DNA of 64,000 bases, taken from positions 128,766-192,765 of the forward strand of contig JAJAGP010000206.1 of assembly GCA_025084515.1 (NCBI GenBank), given 5' to 3'. The stretch is from Ancistrus triradiatus. Taxonomy: Eukaryota; Chordata; Actinopteri; Siluriformes; Loricariidae. This document shows, piece after piece, positions 36,780 through 50,460 of this stretch (positions within the stretch are counted from its first letter, which is position 1; each line of letters begins with the position of its first letter). The translations under genes were made by a program, and so were the position numbers. A model generated the notes under the pieces. It saw only the letters and a program-made list of their open reading frames with translations. It was not told where the DNA came from and did not search any database.

Positions 36780-38780
36780 TGTAGGGAAGTCATTCTGCCA
36801 AATGGGTACCATTTATTTGTTTTAACTCTTAAAAGCTAAACTTTATTTTCTATAGGCCTTTCAACACTGAATCTAACAACACATAGTTAACTATTCATAT
36901 GAATATTGGTCAATCTCAGGCAACTTTATTTTATTTTTACATGGTTTGTCCTGTTACTGTTACTTAGTCAATTTACTCTTCATATGAGTAACAGGACTGG
37001 GTTTTCAGCAAAGAGTTAGCAAATACATAAAATGTAACCACATGGCATCCATCCTAATAGCATTAGGGCACCGATTCTAATGATTCACCAAAAATATTTA
37101 TTTTTACAGTAACCAAAAAACATCTAAAACTAACTTCAGTAACAGGATAGCAGGTTGAGGTTGACCTTCTCAGTAATACTTAAAATATAACCAAATACAA
37201 AGTATAAAATAAGAGAGAATTTATTTTTGGTCTTCCCATGGTCTTTAGAAGATCCAGATGATACAACTTCCTACTGAGCATGTGACTTGTGGAATGTTCC
37301 CTAATTTTCAGAAGTGGGAATATCTTAGGGGAACAGGACTGAGTGAAAACCTGGGAACATGACTTAAATTTGTATTTTAAAATAAATTATCATGGATTTC
37401 TTATGAAAAAAAGATTTAAGTCATAGATGGGATTTGGAGTGACACAAAAATGCAAAAAACATAGGATTGCTGAATAATTGTAATTATGATATTTTATTGT
37501 AAAGTCTAATATTAGAGGCCAGTGATAGCTAACAAATACTATTTTTCAGTGTTCTGTGTAGTATTAAAATGTTTTAAATTATATACAGTACCTTAGATTT
37601 GCACTTGCATCACTGTGCAGGACATTTTGCTTAATAATAAAATGGTTCTGATAGTTAATTCAATTAATTATATATATGTGTAATGTCCTGGGGATGGAAA
37701 TGGCGCCCATTTGGTGGAATGCCTCAGGGGCATTTCAGTATCATAGCTTAGGTATATGTACTTCTGCTGACCAAATTAATAAAGGGGTATTTTATTAAAA
37801 ATTAATTAATAATGCATGTGCACATCATATTAGTTTTGTTTCCACCAACTAAAACTATTCAGTTGAATATATTTTCACCTGCTTTATTGTTCCTCAGATT
37901 TTATTAAATAATTAATCATATGCAGTCTGTTACTTGACACTACAAAATGAATGCAAATACACAGCACAATCGTTGTCACAGAAAAAATTTCCTGAAATAA
38001 TCTTTAGGTACTGGTCTTTCTTGTGACAAAGCCATGTTGGTGAAGTTGCCAGATCTCTTGCCAGTCAGTTCAATAAAGCTACATTTGACACCTATCCCCT
38101 TTGAGTAAGTTTCGAATGACCTACGGAGCCTGCACCAGTCACCACATACCTCTCATCTATAAAAGGTTAATTTTCCAAGTGAGCAGCTCCTGTCAGATGC
38201 ATTTTAGTAATGACTCATGTAATGGAACGGGGCAATGGAAGAGGTTCACACACTGCATCTCACATGTTGTGAGTGATATAGTTATAGATACCACAAGCAA
38301 CAGCTGCAATATGGCTCAGAATATGGTTCAGTGGTTACTGTGGTGAGATACACTGGCTGGAGGGTGTGCTGTGAGTTGATATGAATACAGCATGGCTGAC
38401 TGGTGACACCAGATGCATGTGCAAAGGTGTGAAGAAAGAACAATCTGTGCTTTAAGTTAATGTCAAGGCACAGTATAAATAATATGTGAGGTCTGGGGCT
38501 ATATTTCCTATTGTTGAATGCTGTATATAAACACTTTTTAAATGTTTACAGTGCGAGTGTCTTGTGTAGTATATTTGTTCTCGAACAACCTAGCAAACAT
38601 GGCCTGAACATTTTTCCTTTCACTTCCGTGTGCTGAATAAACACTCTGTTAATAACAACACATAAATGCAGTGCCTGTGACCCTCTGTGCAAATATGAAA
38701 ATCACAACAAATGAGTCAAACAATCTATATTATATTCAATCTGGATGTATAGTGTACAGTGGTCCTTCAAAGGATGTGAA
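36780..38780. other. Intronic sequence without recognised features
   Basis: No coding or shared-repeat signature noticed. Confidence 0.35.
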
Positions 38781-38789
38781 GTCTTTAAA

Positions 38790-39660
38790 AAATCTGCATT
38801 TCTGCACAAATATGACCTAAGTCATCATAACATTTTTACACAAGTCCTAAACGTAGATACAGAGAGCCCAATAATACAAACGAGACAAAAATATTATACT
38901 TGGTCATTTACATATTGAGGAAAATGATCCAATATTACATATATGAGAGTGCCAATCATAAGTGAACCCAATATATTCCAGCATAATCCCATCTCTGTGG
39001 TAGTATAATGGTGTGGTAGTGTCATGGTTTGGACCTGTTTTGCCACATCTGAGCCAGGACGGCTTGCCATCATTGTTAGAACAACGAATCCTGAACTATA
39101 CCAGCAAATTCTAAAGGAAAATGTCAGGACATGTCTGTCTGTAAACTGAATCACAAAAGAAAGCAGCAAGCAAGACAACAAACCTAAGCACACAAGACGT
39201 TCTACAAAAAATGGTTAGAAAAGAATAAAGTTAACGTTGTGGAATGGCCAAGACAAAGGCCTGACCTTAATCCAATAGAAATGTGTGGAAGGACCTGGCG
39301 TGAACTGATCTTGTGAGGAAACCCACCAACATCCCAGAGTTGAAGCTGTTCTGTACGGAGGAATGGGCTAGAATTCCTCCAAGTTGATGTGCAGGACTGA
39401 TCAACAGTTACAGGAAACGTTTAGTGCCAGTTATTGCTGCTCAAGGGGGGTCACACCAGATACTGAAAGCAATGGTTCAAATATTTTTGCCACTCACAGA
39501 TATGTAACATTGGTTCATTTTCTTCAATAAATAAATTACAAAATATAACATTTTGTTATCATTTGTTTAATTCTCTTTATCTAGTCTTATTTAGGGAATT
39601 TAGGGAAATCTTATCATGTTTGTAGTCATAGGTCATATTTATGCAGAAACATACTGCTGA
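38790..39660 (+). mobile_element. Internally deleted Tc1 transposon (lineage 1)
   Basis: The left end ('tctgcacaaatatgacctaa', then 'cacaagtcctaaacgtagat') and a right end ('ggtcatatttatgcagaaac') are both present in inverted order. At about 38975 the sequence jumps from the 5' flank straight into the catalytic domain ('gtttggacctgttttgccac'). It runs through a block like 7080-7400, with 'gaatggccaagacaaaggcc' and 'ggaatgggctagaattcctc'. The N-terminal DNA-binding half is deleted. Confidence 0.88.
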
Positions 39661-39664
39661 TATA

Positions 39665-42410
39665 AAAAAAAAATAGCATGCTGATAATTAACACATATTA
39701 AAATGATTCAGTTCATTATGTATCAAAATAATTCATCCTCATAAGCCAATCATATGCTGTATGACATTTTGTGCTTTACAAATGGGCACACGGTACATAC
39801 CAAGAGAAAAATATGAAAAAGTATGATAAGAATGGAAGAAATTCCCCATAGGCATGTTTGAAAGTGGAAAACCTTCTCTGAGGGATTCAGGTGGCTATAG
39901 CAACACCAACTGCATATTAATAGCCATGATAGCTGTGATGATACTTTTGGATAAATACTAAATACGATTGGCATTACAGTGTTGTGTAAAATTCTGACTC
40001 TGGCCAGAAGTATCTTCTATGTTACACAGGTTTAGTAATTGCAAATCATATACAGATTACACTAACCCATAAGTGAAGTCAGGCTCAATTCCAGCTGTTG
40101 AGGTCTGGCTGTGATGTGTAATTAGGTGGTTTTATGCAAAATCCTTCAAAAATAATTTCATATTTGCACATAACACATGTGAAGTGGTGTGCAATTCCAC
40201 TTGACTCATTTTATTCATCATTATAACAATAACAATAACATATGGAAAAGTGCTCAGGATGTAAATTATTTTTAAAAGTCAGTCTTTCATTTTGCATCCA
40301 GTCACCTCAGTGACAGTGACTATACCACCTTAAGCTCCCCAAAAGGGAGGGTTGATTCTGTTCTGGTGACGCAGTGGATTTATGCTAGTCAGCACCTGGA
40401 GATGAGGCTAGATTAATGTGGGACAGACAGACTGTCCTGGGCAGAACCAGCCATAGAGTTGTACCTCCACTGAGAGACATTTCAGAATAAAAGTGGAAAG
40501 CTTCATTTTCACTCTAAACTACAAGTGAATAAACTATTCAAAGTGATGTCCTGTGGGCAATTACTGAATCCTTTAGTAATCGAGCAAGGTAAATGCACCT
40601 GATTGTCAGACTGGGTGCCATACTTAAATTAAATTGAGCCATTACTGAAATGTGTGTGTTCATTCCTCAGTCCTGTACAACGATTGAAAGTTTAATGAAA
40701 TTGCATATCAAGTTTAAAGAATGAAGAAAGCTGAATTACCAGTTGTTTATATATACCGAAACTCTCTTAAGAGACTCACATTGTCTATGGTGTAAAGAAA
40801 CTGTGAAGCTATGGGTGATATTTTTTATTTTTCTACCATACGGGCTCTGACTGACTGACAGATGCATTTCAAAGAAGTATAGAATTAAACCCACCAGGAA
40901 AAAGCTTTAAATACTGTATTACAATAAGCTATGCAAAATAAAAATTCTCCAGAGTTCTGCTCTGACCTCAGGGGGGCATACTCTGGCACCCTCTGCACGG
41001 CAGGAAATGGGATTGCCCAGAAATGGGTTTTGCAGATTCGATGATTAAGCGAAGCCAAACAAATGTCTCCACACTCCAGTGAGTCGCATAAGGGGAAATC
41101 TGAGTGCCCTCCGATTGAGTAATGATGTTAGTTATCTGTGGAATCAAATTCACTGTGTGATTGATGGGTGACTCCTGGAAGTCACAGGCAGGGGGCTGAG
41201 AGTGATTAAGGACAGGAATAGATTCAGATAGCTAACCGAACTGTGGGGATCTGGTGGTATCACAGAAATTGAGGTACTGACTCTGAAGAGTAGGTAAGGT
41301 TGGAACAGGTACAAAACACATTCAATAAATAATACAAAGAAAACAGTGTGGTGTTCCTCTTGTTTCTGCTTGTGCACTTTCAGATGTAAAGACACTAAAA
41401 TTCACTGTTGTCAGTCGCACTCTTAAGGATTAGTGGTTTGTACATTTTTCTTTAAATACAGTTGTATTTTTTCCTGGAAAAATGAATGTGATGTGAAAAT
41501 TCACTTAAAGTACACTGTAGCTCCAGTAGCTTCGTGGTAAGAGCCAACTAAATCCCAAATGGGGCTTGCAATGTGAAGGTCATGTGGTATAGGTTTCAGA
41601 CCCTTCTCTATGACCCTGCCCAGGGGAAAACAGAATGCATTTGTATTGCCTTAATGTAATGAATTTGGCATTTAGGAATAATGTTGTACATTATATAGAG
41701 ATACCCTACATGTACCTACAGAGAAGCAAAGGTACATTTTAATAAATTTGTTTTTGAGAATGTGTGTATATGAGTTTTAACCAGAGGATATCTTTGCTCA
41801 TACATGATTAATTTATGTGGGATTTAAATATTATTTCATTGGTTTGGTCAAATATTAGTTTAGTAAGAACTTGAAGGCTTGTGAACTGACAGCTGCTACT
41901 TTTCTTAGTGCCCTTTTTGAGTTTAGCCATAGACCTTACTGCTATTGATCATATTTATTCTTCCTAACTAACATGCATAATTGCAACTCAAGATCAGAAA
42001 AAAAGTATACATGGAATTGTGGCTTTGTGCAGTTATTGCTTTCTTTACAGTCCATCAGTCAGGACTGAAAAAAGGTAACTGTTGCAGCACCAAGGGATGC
42101 TCGCTCATCCATTCTCTCCTCCATGGTCAGTTTTGTATCTGTGTGATGCCTAACCTGACTGGAAGGCACCATCAGAACTTGAACTCAGGTCATCTCTGGT
42201 TGGCGGGCTATGGATTTGCCTCTGCACCATACGAGCACAAAATATCTTTCAGATAAACATTACTTATTGATCAAACTCAAAACTGTTCTGTCTGTAGCCA
42301 GTCTATTGCTATTCATAATATATCAATAGTTCTCTACTCAGTAAATCAGTTTAAAGGGTGATCAGACAATGTTGTTTCTTTTATACACATATACCAACAC
42401 AACACAAGCT
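39665..42410. other. Intronic sequence, mostly unrecognised
   Basis: The segment 41520-41650 has a weak tRNA-SINE flavour ('agtagcttcgtggtaagagc') but I cannot support a family. Nothing else recognised. Confidence 0.3.
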
Positions 42411-42417
42411 ACCATCA

Positions 42418-42645
42418 AGTCAAGTCAAGTCAGATTTATTTATATAGCACTTTTTACAATGGGGCATTGTCTCAAAGCAAGTTTACAATTTTAGATTATC
42501 TTCTAATATGTACGGGTAATCCCAAATTGAGCAAACCTAGGGCGACAGTGGCAAGGAAAAACTCCCTAAGTGTTATGAACTGGTAGGAAGAAACCTTGGG
42601 AGAACCAACACTCAAAAAGGGACTCAACCTCCTTGGGTGGCGTAG
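42418..42645 (+). repeat. Teleost interspersed repeat, family E
   Basis: It starts with a tandem AAGTC run, then 'agatttatttatatagcact', 'ggcaaggaaaaactccctaa' and 'aggaagaaaccttgggagaa', a combination I know as a frequent dispersed repeat in fish genomes. There is one copy here. Confidence 0.7.
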
Positions 42646-42864
42646 ATAATATTTTCTACATTATATACAGGCCAAACAGCACTATTAATCTACGGGAAAC
42701 AAAAGATTTCCGACTCTTCCCTATATGATTTTGCTCATTACTATGTGACTGCAGATTCTGCCACATAAGAATCCAGTGTAACTGTGTGGTTTCATAACAT
42801 GCATATACATGTATACTTGTACATGCTGTTTCTTTTAAGAGCACCCAAAACAAATATGACAAAA

Positions 42865-43440
42865 TGAATATTTAGCATTAAAATGCGTCACTTTGATAAG
42901 CTGTTATTTATTTTGTGAATTATTAAGCAATAAACATATTCTGTTGATGCTTATATTGTCTGCTCATATGACTGTGTAGTGTTTTTTAAAGAACTGTTTC
43001 TTTAGTGTCAAATATGGGCAAGTAAAAGTCAGTTATAACATTTATAAAGTCACTTATAATAGGATTAGTGTGATTAAATAGTTACATTACTTAATAATAA
43101 ATAATAAATTACCTAATAAAAAAAGAAGATTGTTTGTCAAGACTCCTTAAAACTCTTGAATGGCTTTACACTACTGTCTAGTAACACAACAGAGAAAATA
43201 CAAAGCCTTACAGAGAAACAGCAGTATTTCCAGTAGACCTCCAGTCAAGAGGAAAATGCAATAAATATAAATCGCCGTGGAAAATGGTTTACAATACTGC
43301 CTTTGCACACACAGCATTAAACATTATGGAATGCATATTTCCAAGATAAATGAATACAGAATTTCAGCATCATCTCAAGCCAACTCATCTGTTAGTAGTA
43401 GATCTTCTTAATACAATGAAAAATGTTAAAAAATAGTTTC
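42865..43440. other. Intronic sequence without recognised features
   Basis: AT-rich, no repeat or coding signature noticed. Confidence 0.35.
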
Positions 43441-43444
43441 TACA

Positions 43445-43530
43445 GATACACTACATTCATTCATTCATGAAAAAGCCGGTGCCTAGCCAGCGGAACTGGG
43501 CGCAAGGCAGGAACAACCCTAAACAGATGC
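43445..43530 (-). repeat. SINE-like repeat, family D, 3' tail fragment
   Basis: 'attcattcattcatgaaaaa' followed by 'cctagccagcggaactgggc' is the complement of a family D tail like 46910-46970. Confidence 0.45.
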
Positions 43531-44329
43531 AGTAAATAGAAATCAGGTTGAAAAAAGGTAGTAATGCTCACTCCTTCAAAATTCAAGAGAGATTTCCAAG
43601 AGATTTCTTAAATGATCTTGTAGGATTGTAAGATCGTGACATTTTACAACTACAATTATGTCTTAGAACGTGATGGTGACTCAACCGGCTTTCCTTAAGG
43701 CAGCGTAACTAATAGTGACAACAGGATTAGGAGTAAGTGACAGAACTAAGTATTAATGCACTGCATATTATAATCATCATTTAATAGTCCAAATAAAGCA
43801 AGAGAGATTGAAGAGAAATGGCTGTGAATTCCATTTATTCCAGCCACGTGCCTATAGAATGCATCAACAAGGCTTACAATGTAGGAAAAGGAGGATAAAT
43901 AAAACAAACATTATCAGACCACAAATAGCATAGTACAAATGGGTTGGTCTAATTGCAAGCGATGAGCACAGTCACTGCAGCAGACAATTCAAACGTGCAC
44001 TATGTAATTTGTAATTCAGCCTAATGGCTAATGGGTATTTCTGAGCTAAATGAACTATACAAGTCACAAGCTAATGCAGAGATGTTTTAGAGAGTGACAC
44101 TTGAAGTATAGGTCTACTGGGTGACAGCTGAAAACTTAATAGAGGGAAGGAGAAGATGTACACAGCATGCAAATGAAACCAGGCGTATCTCATTATGGCA
44201 TCCAAAAGGTTCATATAATTGTAATGTGTCGTGAGTCACATTTTATTAACCACTATAACCTTTTGAAATATGTACTGTGCAGTAATGTGCAAAAGGCTTA
44301 GGTATTCTATATTATTCAGTTTATACTCT

Positions 44330-44668
44330 GCTTATTCTTTATTAAAGTTTTAGTGGTTACTGCATTTTGTAGTTCTATAGTCACAGACTGTAGATGTTTA
44401 GCAATAAGGTCAATGTCTCTAAAAAAAAAGTGGACAGTGAGTGAGCAGTGTATTAAAACTCCAGCAGCACAAAACACACTAACATACCACTACTACATCA
44501 CTGCATCACTGCAGTGCTGAGAATGACCCACCACCCAAATAGTACCTGATCTGTGGTGGTCCTGTGGGGGTCCTAATCATTAGAGAACAGACTAAAGGAG
44601 GCTAACAAAGTCTGTAGAGAAACAGTCTGTAATTTTAGAACTACAAAGTGCAGTAAAACTTAAAAAAA
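44330..44668 (+). repeat. Teleost repeat, family B, copy with inverted ends
   Basis: The left end ('aagttttagtggttactgca', then 'ttgtagttctatagtcacag') is an imperfect reverse complement of the right end ('acagtctgtaattttagaac', then 'tacaaagtgcagtaaaactt'), about 50 bp each. The interior is the conserved block also found at 2450-2860. The inverted ends point to a non-autonomous DNA transposon. Confidence 0.75.
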
Positions 44669-45350
44669 GATGAAGCAGAGTACTATACAGTGTTGCACAG
44701 ATAGTAGCACTGTCTCCTCACATCTCAAGAGTCCTGACCTTGACGCAGAACAAGACTTGATCAGGACAAGTCCAAGATTTCTTGGGCACAGGGATGATGG
44801 TGGTGGCTTTGAAGCACGTTGGCATGACAGTGGTGCTGAAAGAGATGTTGAAGTTGTCAGTGAGAACATCTGCCAGCTGGTCTGCATATCCTCTACGTAC
44901 ACAACCCGGAATGTTGTCTGGTCCGACAACTCTGCATGGGTTGACTCTGAGCAGAGTCCTCACATCAACTATGATTAAGCAGAGCACTTGGTCAAATTAT
45001 GCATAGAAGTCATTCAGCACACCAGAAATAGGGCCTCATCACAACAGGCATGTGGAGATGTTCTATAGTTGTATGCCCTGCCACATGTGCTATGTATTTG
45101 GTTTCCTAGACTGTGTGCCCACTCTGCTTATGGCTACTTTATCACCTGACTTGAAGGCAGTGTCACAAGTTCTCAGCAGTGTGCGCACCTCAGGTGACAT
45201 CCATGGAATCTGTCTGGGGCATGTGGTGATGGTCTTGGAGACAGTAACATCATCAATGCACTTGCTGATGTATCCAGTCACTGAGGCTCCAGACCAAAAT
45301 GAACTATATTCAACAATTTTTTGAAAAATGAAAGGAATTCCAGATAACAT
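44660..45350 (-). pseudogene. Non-LTR retrotransposon (LINE) reverse transcriptase remnant
   Basis: On the minus strand the linker before RT comes first (YISKCIDDVTVSKTITT, about 45270-45225, then IPWMSPEVRTLL). Next is a broken stretch with MWQGIQ, then the N-terminal RT fingers (VGPDNIPGCVRRGYADQLAD, about 44925-44865; then CFKATTIIPVPKKS). This is the fish LINE arrangement I associate with the CR1/L2/Rex-type group. The RT active site is not present. The family inside that group is uncertain. Confidence 0.82.
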
Positions 45351-45589
45351 TCAGCAATGAAAGTGTCCTCCAGCGAATCTGTTGTAGCCGTAGCTTTGAA
45401 CCAAAGAGTACGCGCTGCTATTCATTTGGCTTTCTTGTCAACGCAGTTCAGAGCCGGTAAATCCTAAAAATTGTTAAGCCTAACAGGAAGCAAAGAGATG
45501 AATAGAAATGGTCTGTAAAATATCTTTATTTCATGTCCTGTATCGTGGCAGCTACTAACACTGATTTTAGCTAAATTTTTTAGTTTTTC

Positions 45590-45945
45590 CAGCTTGTTAA
45601 AGACATCCATAGCATTGCTCTGAGGTCTGCTTCAGATGGTAGACAATAAGCCCTAGCCTCAAGCCTCAAGGTGTATGATGAGTTGATGTCAACGTAAAGC
45701 ACAAGGACATAAGGGCAGAATGTTGATGAACTGACTTGTTGGAAACGGAAACCTATAAATATGTCATACTGAGAGTCACTGTGGTATTCAGTACAACCCA
45801 TTCTACTGCTACTGTTTGTCTATGGAGAAACCAGAAATATATGCTTTATATCATAAAGGTGTAACGAGTGTTGCTGAAATAGTAAAGCACAATAATTAGA
45901 AGGAGTGTCCACAAACTTTTGTCTATTTGTATATTGCTCTAAAGT
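45590..45945 (+). repeat. Interspersed repeat, family C, copy 2
   Basis: Contains 'gaaacctataaatatgtcat', 'tactgctactgtttgtctat' and 'gtgtccacaaacttttg', collinear with 4960-5310. Confidence 0.65.
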
Positions 45946-46669
45946 AAAGTATCAATATCAAAACAAATTGGTATACAGAACACTTCAGGACTGTATGTTT
46001 TAGTGCTATGGAAACACTGAGCTGATTTTAGGCTGGTTATACAGTGATTTAGGCTGCTTTTTGACACAAAGTTTTGGCAACTGTTATGATCAGATACTCC
46101 TCAAGCAGAAACAGTGGGAATTGTTCAGCTGAATTTACAATGGATTTTATCTGCCAGTTCCTTCAGTAACTCTTCACTCATTCCTTTTTATCTTCAGAGC
46201 TAAAGTCAAATATCTCACACTGCAAACACCACAAAATGACAGGCAACCAGTGGGCAAGAATGACAGCAATTCTGTAGGCTACTTACTTACAATATCCCTA
46301 AACCACAGGTAGTTTTGTACTCTTGCCACTGTATCACTTGTTTAGTGACATAACAATAATGATTTCGAAGGCCTTAAATGATCTCTGTTAACCAACCAAC
46401 TGTTTTGTCCTTCTCTAGCCCTGACTGTGACACAGTCATATAATTCGGTTTCAGAGACCAACAGGAGGCATGAAACAGGGCTTTAACAGATCATTCACAG
46501 TATAGCAGTAAAAACAGCAGTAATATGAAAAAATAACTTATTTGTATGGTTAAGCACAGTGTGAAGGATCTCTAACTATTATGCTTGTGGCTTCACATGA
46601 TTCCTTTAAGAAGAAAACATAAATTCATGTGCACAATATAATATTCACTTTTCTGTTAATAAGTTACAT

Positions 46670-46978
46670 GGAGATGCAAGTGGTTAGTGCTGTCACCTCA
46701 GAGCTCCAGAGAGCCCCAGTTCAGTTCCTGGTCTGGACTCCACCTGTGTGGAGTTTGCATGTTCTCCCCTTGTCTGTTTGGGTTTTCTCCAGGTACTCCG
46801 TGTGATAGGTCAATTGGACTCTCTAAACTGTCTCAGTGTATGAATGTGTCCTGCAATTGATTGATAACCCTGTCTAGGGTGTTGCCAGTTGTACCCCATA
46901 CTGTCTGTTAGGCGCCAGCGTCCTGTGACCCATAATTGGATTAGTCAGGTATGAAAATTAACGAATGAATGATGAAAA
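46670..46978 (+). repeat. SINE-like repeat, family D, near-complete copy
   Basis: The head 'agtggttagtgctgtcacct' is tRNA-like (Pol III box A/B spacing plausible). The body is 'gtggagtttgcatgttctcc' and the tail 'gtatgaaaattaacgaatga'. This is the most complete of the family D copies in the window. Confidence 0.75.
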
Positions 46979-47079
46979 CATCAGAATAATTAATAATAGC
47001 ATTAAACGGGGGCTACTAAAGTGTTCACCCTGTCAACAAGTGAACAGAAGGTAAGGGACTCAGGGGTTAACTTTCTGGA

Positions 47080-47195
47080 CTAGTAATCAGAAGGTTACGA
47101 GGTCTGTTAAGCTGCCACTTTTGGGCCTTTAAGCAATTTATCAGTCTAATGCAACATCTGGATAATCATGTCTGCTACATGCTGTAAATGCAATG
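47080..47195 (-). repeat. Teleost interspersed repeat, family A, divergent copy
   Basis: 'aatcagaaggttacgaggtc', 'agctgccacttttgggcctt' and 'tgctgtaaatgcaatgtaat' match the complement of family A in order, with many differences. Confidence 0.5.
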
Positions 47196-47199
47196 TAAT

Positions 47200-49037
47200 A
47201 TGGATGCTGACAATGCCCAGATCCAGAAGCACATTATAGGTCCTGCTGTCTGATTGGGAAGGCTGATATTTCTCTTTTCTCAATTTCTCTATTGATCAAA
47301 GCGGTACCAGCCAGGTGTAAACTCATTTAGACAGAACACACATTTGGTGCTTTCCTCTAAGAGTCTTTAGCTCTCCTATGTTGTTGTATGAGTAGCAGTT
47401 TGAAAAGAAATCTAAGCAAGAAGCATATATTAGCCAAATACTTTTGGTAAAAAAGTAATAATACCTTATTACTTTTGGAACACCCTGTACAATCAGTAAG
47501 GCAAAAAACATCCACTGCCACTATCTAGTAGATTTATGAGATATAGTACTGGAAAACATCATCAAAGATGTTATTAGTCCAGCTAGGCCTTCGGCATCAC
47601 TGCTACATTACCAATCCTTTGTGGGCCATTCTTGGATAATAACAGCAAAGACATCTTTCATGATGGTAGGTCCTGATTTTTCTGGCTCATTTATCCCAGA
47701 CAGATTTCATGATATTTTAGTACTCTATGTACTCTAATCTCTATCTTCAGTGAAAGTAACTTAAAGGACTTAAGATCTGCTGGACTTTTTACTGGCGACT
47801 AAGGCTGTGTTCCTGTCCTGAAGTACAAATCTGTAGCAATGATCAGGTTTTTGAATTTGTGACATCATTATACCCCCGTTCTGCTGTCAAAATTGATGGA
47901 CTTTAAACCTTCCTACAATGTTAGAAGAATCTACAACACAATGACACAGTTCCTGGTTGGGTAAAGCAGTGGTAGGATATTGTCATAAACAGTAAATGGG
48001 AATAGGGAGCCCCAATTTCATATGTAGCCCTTCAGAATTGGGTCCTCAAATTTTAGCATTCACTTCATTATCATAGAATTTTTTTTTCCAAGGTTACACT
48101 GGCTTCCTTGTGTACACAGGGCCCAGGAGTAATCCTTAGAGTCCCTGTTTACAGCACCCCTGCATGAGAATTATTAATAGGCATGCTTATAAGCAATCAG
48201 TAGCATACTGAACACCCCTGCAGCACAAAACCTCACACGGGAGGTTGATTTAAATAAACATTTGTGACATCTATCCTAAAAAAACATGGTGATAAAGTCT
48301 CAGTGAAGTACTGGCTGATTTGCTGGTTCACACTGTGGGTGATCCCACCATCTAATGTATAGATAATCATCACAGAGATGGTGGTACGATATTTGTGGAT
48401 CCTGACAGACTTCCATTCTCCTGGAAAATTTTACAGACCTAAGTTTTTCTCTTGTTCCCTGTCTTTTTTGCAAAGTCCTTGCACTCAAATTCACCATCTT
48501 TCTTTCTTTTTTGCACCGGTGACTAAGCAACACCCATGTATACACGTTTCAGAAATAGTCATTAGACGTCAGTCAGTGAGCAAGATTGCCCACTCGAAAA
48601 ATGAGCTGGTAAGAAAAGCTACACCTAAACTGGTTTTCTCATATGACTGTTTTCTCTCTTTTCACACTTCCTGTGCATCTTGTCCGTCACATCTTTCCGT
48701 GAATTTGTGCTCATGAGATTCTACTGACACCAGACCCCAGTTTGCCCAAACATATACTTCAGAGTCATGATCAACAGTTGGGTATACTGCATTCTGTGTG
48801 GTGTGTTTTCTACAGGGAGGCTAGTTAATGTATCTTTGGGAGTGCGGGGTAGGTTGCTGGGCTCGGCTCCTAGAGCAGGTGTCACTAAATGACAGATGGA
48901 GGAGGAACACTGAGTGCTTGAGTTGCTTCTGCTGCTCCAAACGAGTACCATGGCACCACAGGGACCCCACTGCACCCTTGTGTCCTTCAATGCATAGCTA
49001 ATACCGTCAGTCGTGCACAAACACTCACACAGCCGCA

Positions 49038-49040
<3 letters not shown>
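47200..49040. other. Intronic sequence without recognised features
   Basis: Frames up to 112 codons overlap on both strands at 48300-49040 and look non-coding. Confidence 0.35.

Positions 49041-49099
<59 letters not shown>
49041..49099. repeat. (CT)n(CA)n compound microsatellite
   Basis: About 21 CT units run directly into about 9 CA units. Confidence 0.97.
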
Positions 49100-50239
49100 A
49101 CAGTTTGCCTTTCTATCATTGGACCATTAAATTGTCCCCACAAGGAAAAATATCTAATCTTTCTTCCCTTGTGGAAACACTGAATCCTCACAATAATATA
49201 TAAACTTGACCCTCTCACACAAGTACACAAACAGCTAAAATGCGTAGACACTTTCATGAGAAGTACTTGCTAATACAAAAATTTCTTACCCTTTTTTCTC
49301 AATCACGCTCACACTGAGTGGCACAGTTTGTTCTCCTCCACCTACACCCACACAGAGGCACAAGGACATGCAAGTCATCAAGAATACCATTTCTGTCACT
49401 TTCTTACTTTTATGCCCTCTCTCTATCTGTCATACTCGCACTGCAGTCTTTTATATAACATGGTCAAAGTTCGTTTTGTTTTGTTTTTTCAAAATGGAGC
49501 ATATCTTTCTCTCCTCTCACCAACTTACTGTGTTGACGGATGGGCATGTACCAGCTTGTAGGAGACACCCTTGATGCCTGACAGTTGGATCACAGGGAGA
49601 GAAGACCTTTCATTATAGTGAGTTAGATTCATAAAAGATACTGGAAATGGTGCATGTTAGCTTAGGTTAGCCTATTTAGTTATGCTCACAAGGACATTTA
49701 GGACATTTAGGTTACTCACAGATAGGAGAGACATGGAGGATGTAGGCAGAGGTAAGAAACCATTGAAAACACCATCTACCTCCCCTATTTTGTAGAGAAC
49801 CATTTGATATATCATGGAGATAGAGTATTAAAAGACCTTATTGCTTTATAGCTGGGATACAGAAAGCAGGAATTTGGATACTGTAAAATCAGATGCCTGG
49901 GTTTAACAGTAATTGTGTCTTTTAAACATTTTGTTGACGGGACTCAACAACAGGCATTCATCTTCTATTTCAAGCAAATGTTATTTCAACAAATTTACTA
50001 TGTGTCATATTTGTAAATGCTTCTGTGTGAAAGATATGCCACAGTACTCCTTTAAAAAGATAAAAACCGATCTATCTGAGATTTTTTTTTTTTAATGTCT
50101 AGCTGTGGAGGACAACTTTATGAAAAGTAAGGATAGAATGTTGCATAGCCTTGGGTGATCACCAAAAGTCGTGGTTGCTTTAGAATGTCATCCAACGTCA
50201 TTGAAAATTTGAAAGCCACTGTTTATAGGATCTTCAAGC

Positions 50240-50460
50240 TTGCATAATGGACTGGGGGCAGAGGAGGTCAGTGATAAAGCTTAATGCTTTGTGCTGTTCC
50301 ATGTAAAGCTTTAAAAAGAAAACATTTTTGATATCTGTTTGATACCTTGCAGCTGTACTTTGGACCAGCTGTAGGTGTATCTAGGTCAAGTAACAGACTC
50401 CATTGTGAAAGGAGTTGCAAAAGTCAAAAGGAGAAGAAAATAGCATGAATATAAGAATAT
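50240..50460 (+). repeat. Possible dispersed repeat tail
   Basis: 'cagctgtactttggaccagc' and 'gagttgcaaaagtcaaaagg' resemble a frequent fish repeat. It is a single copy here, so this rests on memory of the type. Confidence 0.3.

Noticed and set aside
46670..46760. tRNA gene
   Set aside because: The tRNA-like head belongs to a SINE-type repeat, and I could not fold a full cloverleaf.
48300..49041. Overlapping 80-112 codon frames on both strands
   Set aside because: No domains and mutual overlap; the last one runs into the CT microsatellite.
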